The notes beneath the pieces were generated by a model, which made no database searches, was not told the DNA's origin, and worked only from the letters and a program-made list of their open reading frames with translations. The translations under genes and the position numbers were made by a program. DNA of 32,776 nt from NCBI GenBank assembly GCA_017516265.1, contig JAFXDL010000019.1:1-32776 (forward strand), given 5' to 3'. Below, one piece after another: positions 32,487-32,776 of this stretch. How positions within the stretch are numbered: position 1 is the first letter of the stretch; the number at the start of each line of letters is the position of its first letter. This DNA is from Bacteroidaceae bacterium. GTDB taxonomy: Bacteria; Bacteroidota; Bacteroidia; Bacteroidales; Bacteroidaceae.

Positions 32487-32776
32487 CTTATTGGTTATAA
32501 TTGTTTACAGTTTCTTATATTTAAATACCCCTTTTCAAGGGTCACTGTGACCCTTTATCAAGGGTATCTGTTACTCTTGGCCAAGAGTCACTGTTACCCA
32601 TGAGCAAGGGTCACTGTTACCCATAAGCAAGAGTATCTGTTACCCATAACGGGCAGTCACGGTAACACCTGAAAGCCCCTGTTCATGCGGGTTCCAGAGC
32701 ATCCGCTAGGAAAGAGGCTGCACCAGTCAGTACACTTTTGCCCTTTTGGTTATAGTTATTTACAAAATCCACCATC
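32487..32776. other. upstream region of the TolC-family gene
   Basis: No gene found in these 290 bp. They contain a 23-bp-period dyad array (32537-32666) bounded by two near copies of a 19-bp sequence, TTGGTTATAATTGTTTACA (32491-32509) and TTGGTTATAGTTATTTACA (32746-32764). No consensus promoter was seen. Confidence 0.6.
32537..32666. repeat. six interrupted palindromes with 23-bp period
   Basis: Units start at 32537, 32560, 32583, 32606, 32629 and 32652, exactly 23 bp apart. The core is RRGGGTNNCTGTNACCC. The first unit contains a perfect dyad GGGTCAC-T-GTGACCC; units 3-5 read GAGTCACTGTTACCC, GGGTCACTGTTACCC and GAGTATCTGTTACCC; the last is degenerate. The array starts about 50 bp before the TolC-family start codon. 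Confidence 0.75.

Noticed and set aside
32537..32666. CRISPR-like repeats
   Set aside because: The 23-bp units include short, partly conserved linkers of only about 8 bp, too short for spacers; no cas genes or leader.

Overview
The window looks like chromosomal DNA of a gut Bacteroides or close relative (Bacteroidales). Four things point there. Three promoters match the Bacteroides -33 TTTG / -7 TAnnTTTG consensus with a 19-20 nt spacer. Start sites have A-rich leaders and few Shine-Dalgarno motifs. The protein families are typical (BspA-type leucine-rich repeats, Listeria-Bacteroides repeats, DUF1599, a MauE/DoxX-like protein beside tpiA). The intergenic regions are full of short periodic repeats. 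Every supported gene lies on the minus strand, so transcription runs from high to low coordinates. No rRNA, tRNA, CRISPR array or transposase gene was seen. The species cannot be named from the sequence alone.

From low to high coordinates: 1-576 holds a small DUF454 membrane protein with a terminator-like hairpin behind it. 541-1116 is gene-free and made of nested inverted repeats. 1117-3708 is a secreted family 3 glycoside hydrolase with its own promoter. 3894-7697 is a housekeeping cluster transcribed DUF1599 -> DoxX-like/TpiA -> SPOR protein -> folE, in which the membrane protein and triosephosphate isomerase form one uninterrupted reading frame. 7851-9257 carries an M23/LysM murein hydrolase and ndk. 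9415-11666 is rpe-comEC with overlapping stop and start.

The centre (11.7-25.4 kb) is an accessory block. It has a small unknown gene and three closely spaced secreted-protein genes: a 1400-residue BspA-like LRR protein, a 2203-residue multidomain protein, and a 551-residue protein with six nearly identical 61-residue repeats. All three end in a similar short C-terminal domain, and two share a further domain, so they look like one cell-surface operon. Their likely promoter (25025-25032) lies about 390 bp before the first start codon. The leader between contains a strongly self-complementary ~220 nt segment with a terminator-like end. Three more groups of dyads lie upstream of that promoter.

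The right part (25.4-32.5 kb) is more GC-rich: an ECF sigma factor, fmt, a CLC chloride transporter, a TsaC/YrdC-type enzyme, a BNR_4 beta-propeller protein and a TolC-family outer membrane protein. tsaC and the CLC gene overlap by 4 bp.

The most unusual property is the repeat content between genes. Palindromes are spaced at exactly 22 bp at 11992-12069, 25173-25206 and 25333-25390, and at 23 bp at 32537-32666. 8-bp unit arrays fill 29606-29866 and 27192-27231. Four of these arrays begin within about 10 bp after the stop codon of a minus-strand gene. Together with the structured leader they are the best candidates for undescribed biology here.
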